DNA from: Cloacimonetes bacterium TCS62
GTDB lineage: Bacteria; Cloacimonadota; Cloacimonadia; Cloacimonadales; TCS61
DNA length: 17,355 bases
NCBI GenBank assembly: GCA_001577185.1
Contig: LSCM01000012.1
Location: 1 to 17,355 of the forward strand
Reading direction: 5' to 3'
Shown here in pieces: positions 15,217-17,355 of this stretch (its first letter is position 1; the number at the start of each line of letters is the position of its first letter). A program made the translations under genes and the position numbers. The notes under the pieces were generated by a model. The model searched no databases. It saw only the letters and a program-made list of their open reading frames with translations, and was not told the origin of the DNA.

Positions 15217-15954
15217 ATGGACGGATTATCTAAAAACCGGGTTAAAGAACTAGCTAAATTACATCTTAAAAAATACAGAGAACTTACGGGAAAAGTTGTG
15301 ATAGAAGGTATTCGTTTGATTGAGCAAATTGCGAAATATGGTATTGAATTTGAAGAGGTGTATGTTACTGAAGAAAACTTGCTTCCAAACTTAAAAATTG
15401 AAGCAAAAAAAAAATATTTAATTAAATATAATCAGCTTAAGAAAATTACTTCTACGAAGAATCCACAACCAATCGCTGCCTTGGTTGATCAAAAATATCG
15501 TAAATTAACTGACAAGAAACTGATCCTCTATCTCGATGGCGTCAAAGATCCCGGGAATTTGGGTACTATTATACGTACAGCTGCCGCTATCGATGTCTCG
15601 GGAATAGTGCTTTCACCTGATTGTTGTGAGCTTTATAATCCTAAAGTAGTCAGAGCATCTCTTGGCTCAGTTTTTTATATTCCCTTAGAAATACATAAGT
15701 CAAATTGGTTGAGATCTCAAAATGCCAAAATCTTTATTACTGCGATCAATGATGCTGAAAATATTAGTGAGATCAAAAATATTACCGGAAATATTATGTT
15801 GGTTATTGGTTCAGAGGCTTTTGGAGTATCTGACGAAATATTAACTTTAGCAGATCAAAGAGTAAGAATTCCAATTTCAAAAAACATTGAATCCTTAAAT
15901 GTTGCAGTTGCAACTGGAATAGCTTTATTCCAAATTAAACTTTCGTTAAAGTAA
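15217..15954 (+). CDS. TrmH/SpoU-family RNA 2'-O-methyltransferase
   Basis: SPOUT enzymes methylate ribose 2'-OH in rRNA or tRNA from S-adenosylmethionine through a trefoil knot. The 245 residues comprise an N-terminal substrate-binding domain (about 5-95, including VVIEGIRLIEQ) and the SPOUT domain with motif 1 DPGNLGTIIRTA (111-122, catalytic Arg120), motif 2 VIGSEAFGVS (196-205) and motif 3 RIPISKNIESLNVAVA (217-232). Motif 2 reads GSEA rather than the common GNEG. The target nucleotide cannot be read from sequence; RlmB-like or TsnR-like roles are possible. It starts 2 bp after the HD-GYP stop with no close ribosome site, so it is probably coupled to the upstream gene. Confidence 0.94.
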   Translation: MDGLSKNRVKELAKLHLKKYRELTGKVVIEGIRLIEQIAKYGIEFEEVYVTEENLLPNLKIEAKKKYLIKYNQLKKITSTKNPQPIAALVDQKYRKLTDKKLILYLDGVKDPGNLGTIIRTAAAIDVSGIVLSPDCCELYNPKVVRASLGSVFYIPLEIHKSNWLRSQNAKIFITAINDAENISEIKNITGNIMLVIGSEAFGVSDEILTLADQRVRIPISKNIESLNVAVATGIALFQIKLSLK

Positions 15955-15965
15955 ACAAATTTCTA

Positions 15966-16928
15966 ATGAATATTTCAAAGATCATTGATCATAAGTTCTG
16001 GCTTGCTCCTCTAGCCGGTATAACTGATAAAGCTTTTCGGCAGATATGTAAGGAAAATGGAGTTGATGTCGTTGTTAGTGAAATGGTCAGTGCAGATGGA
16101 ATAATTTATAACAAACTTAAAAGTCTACAATATGCTGAATTCACTGAATACCAAAAACCATATGGGATACAGATTTTTGGTGCAAAACCAAAAAATATGA
16201 AAAAAGCTGTTCAAGTACTTATAGAGAGAAAACCATATTTCTTTGATATCAATATGGGATGCCCAGTAAAGAAGGTTGTAAAACGTGGTGCTGGTTCCGC
16301 ATTGATGCGAACTCCGGATTTAGCATGTAGAATTGTAAAAGAGGTAAAAAAAACTCTAGTCAACTTAGAAATCCCCTTATCAGTAAAATTTAGAGCGGGT
16401 TGGGATGCTAATTCGATCAATGCTGTGAAGTTCGGAAAAAAAATGGAAAGTTGTGGTGCAGATATACTCTGTTTGCATCCACGAACTCGTTCACAGATGT
16501 ATTCTGGGAAAAGTGATTGGAACTTAATAAAGTTACTTAAGGAAAAAGTGAATATACCAGTTATCGGTAATGGGGATATTAGAAGTGATAATGATATCAA
16601 TAGAATATATAGTTTTACAAAATGTGACTCCGTTATGATGGGACGTGGTTTAATTGGCAAACCTTGGTTAATAAAGGAGATCAAAGATGGTAGAAAGTTA
16701 TCTGTTAAGCAAAAAATAACAATTATAAGAAGACATTACGATTTGACATTAGAAAATAAAGGTATGCGAAAAGGAATGTTGGAAATGCGAAAGCATCTTT
16801 TAAGTTATACTAAAGGTTTTCGGGGTGCAAAAAAAACTCGGGAATTAATTATACATACTGAAGATAAAGAAGAAGCTTTAAAAGCTATTGAGGAATTATA
16901 CCAGAGAGATTATGAAAACGATCGATAA
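15966..16928 (+). CDS. dusB: tRNA-dihydrouridine synthase B
   Basis: Dus enzymes reduce uridine to dihydrouridine in tRNA using FMN and NADPH. The 320-residue TIM-barrel protein has APLAGITDKAFR (14-25), catalytic Cys99 in INMGCPVKKV (95-104), SVKFRAGW (139-146, FMN-contacting Lys141), LHPRTRSQMYSG (170-181), PVIGNGDI (198-205) and the phosphate-binding GRGLIGKPW (226-234). The C-terminal helical domain (about 245-315) has RKHLLSYTKGFRGAKKTRE, which resembles the DusB signature. The order of motifs and length fit DusB better than DusA or DusC. No clear ribosome site precedes the ATG, 11 bp after the methyltransferase stop. It overlaps the next gene by 17 bp. Confidence 0.95.
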   Translation: MNISKIIDHKFWLAPLAGITDKAFRQICKENGVDVVVSEMVSADGIIYNKLKSLQYAEFTEYQKPYGIQIFGAKPKNMKKAVQVLIERKPYFFDINMGCPVKKVVKRGAGSALMRTPDLACRIVKEVKKTLVNLEIPLSVKFRAGWDANSINAVKFGKKMESCGADILCLHPRTRSQMYSGKSDWNLIKLLKEKVNIPVIGNGDIRSDNDINRIYSFTKCDSVMMGRGLIGKPWLIKEIKDGRKLSVKQKITIIRRHYDLTLENKGMRKGMLEMRKHLLSYTKGFRGAKKTRELIIHTEDKEEALKAIEELYQRDYENDR

Positions 16929-17355
16929 TATTCTTTGGCAAGTAAAATACTTGCAGAAACAGAATTGGCTAAAGGCTAAGGAGCTTTTGAATAGCGGCTT
17001 AGAGCAATATCCAAATAATAGAAAATTGCTTTTTGCCCTAGCTAAAATGTATCAGAATAAAAAGCTCTACAAAAAAGCGATCGATAATTACCAAACTATT
17101 CTAGAATCACATCCAGATGATGATAGTGTATTATTTCAAATTTCTAATTGTTTTTTATTTTTAAAGGAATATAGATTAAGTTTAGATTATCTGAATAGAA
17201 CTAAAACAGAATTCCCAGCACTATTATACAATAAGGCCTATGCATATTCAAAAGTAAAAGATATAGATTCTGGTATAGAAGTTTTGAAAAAAATACACAG
17301 ATACAAGGTAAAAAATAATCTCCCCTATATCTTTCTTGCTGAATTATATTTTATG
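16912..17355 (+). CDS. TPR-repeat protein (3' partial)
   Basis: The ATG lies 17 bases inside the dusB end in another frame, and the frame stays open to the right edge, giving 148 codons. The protein is helical, with about four TPR-like units: about 8-35 (WLKAKELLNSGLEQYP), 36-70 (LFALAKMYQNKKLYKKAIDN), 71-100 (ISNCFLFLKEYRLSLDYL) and 104-135. The Ala/Tyr/Pro placements match the TPR consensus. No signal peptide is visible at the N-terminus, so it is probably cytoplasmic unless a downstream part carries a membrane segment. TPR proteins act as protein-protein scaffolds. The full length and partner cannot be known from this window. The overlap implies co-expression with dusB. Confidence 0.85.
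   Translation, partial: MKTIDNILWQVKYLQKQNWLKAKELLNSGLEQYPNNRKLLFALAKMYQNKKLYKKAIDNYQTILESHPDDDSVLFQISNCFLFLKEYRLSLDYLNRTKTEFPALLYNKAYAYSKVKDIDSGIEVLKKIHRYKVKNNLPYIFLAELYFM

Noticed and set aside
16211..16684. 157-codon open frame on the minus strand inside dusB
   Set aside because: It is antisense to the conserved Dus barrel and carries no domain signature; the openness is a by-product of AT-rich codon use.

Overview
This window is AT-rich, densely coded bacterial chromosome. It holds 20 protein genes, most in short same-strand runs with 1-20 bp overlaps or very small gaps. I see no rRNA, tRNA, CRISPR array, insertion sequence or phage gene. Glutamate racemase implies peptidoglycan. A plausible lipoprotein and a TPR-GGDEF protein with a secretory N-terminus suggest a Gram-negative envelope. 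The low GC content, the mix of strong Shine-Dalgarno sites with genes lacking one, and the many TPR and uncharacterised proteins would fit an uncultured FCB-type anaerobe such as Cloacimonadota or Delongbacteria. That placement is a low-confidence inference.

Layout. Positions 1-3000 (+): a tightly coupled four-gene membrane cassette of unknown function, cut by the left window edge. It has two anchored alpha/beta-domain proteins, apparently on opposite faces of the membrane, and two polytopic proteins. 3015-6130 (+): a TPR/coiled-coil diguanylate cyclase, a MobB-type GTPase with a cysteine-rich Fe-S-like tail, and a minimal kinase-fold protein. 6228-6785 (-): a putative lipoprotein. 6916-7517 (+): two tandem single-RRM RNA-binding proteins. 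7514-8422 (-): a patatin-like phospholipase. 8534-12001 (+): murI, a degenerate M29-aminopeptidase-like protein, and pyrG. 12116-13526 (-): a MocA/MobA-type nucleotidyltransferase and XdhC. 13634-17355 (+): a GAF/HD-GYP phosphodiesterase, a TrmH/SpoU RNA methyltransferase, DusB, and a TPR protein cut by the right edge.

How the genes may work together. MobB-like protein, MocA-like protein and XdhC are all accessory factors for molybdenum-cofactor enzymes, so the cell probably matures a xanthine-dehydrogenase-type Mo hydroxylase whose structural genes lie elsewhere. The GGDEF and HD-GYP proteins are a potential c-di-GMP synthase and hydrolase. MurI, PyrG, TrmH and DusB are housekeeping. The best candidates for undescribed biology are the 1-3000 membrane cassette, the Fe-S-MobB/mini-kinase pair and the tandem RRM genes. 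For three genes the Shine-Dalgarno position argues for a start downstream of the longest reading frame: patatin 8422, murI 8534, mocA-like 13526.
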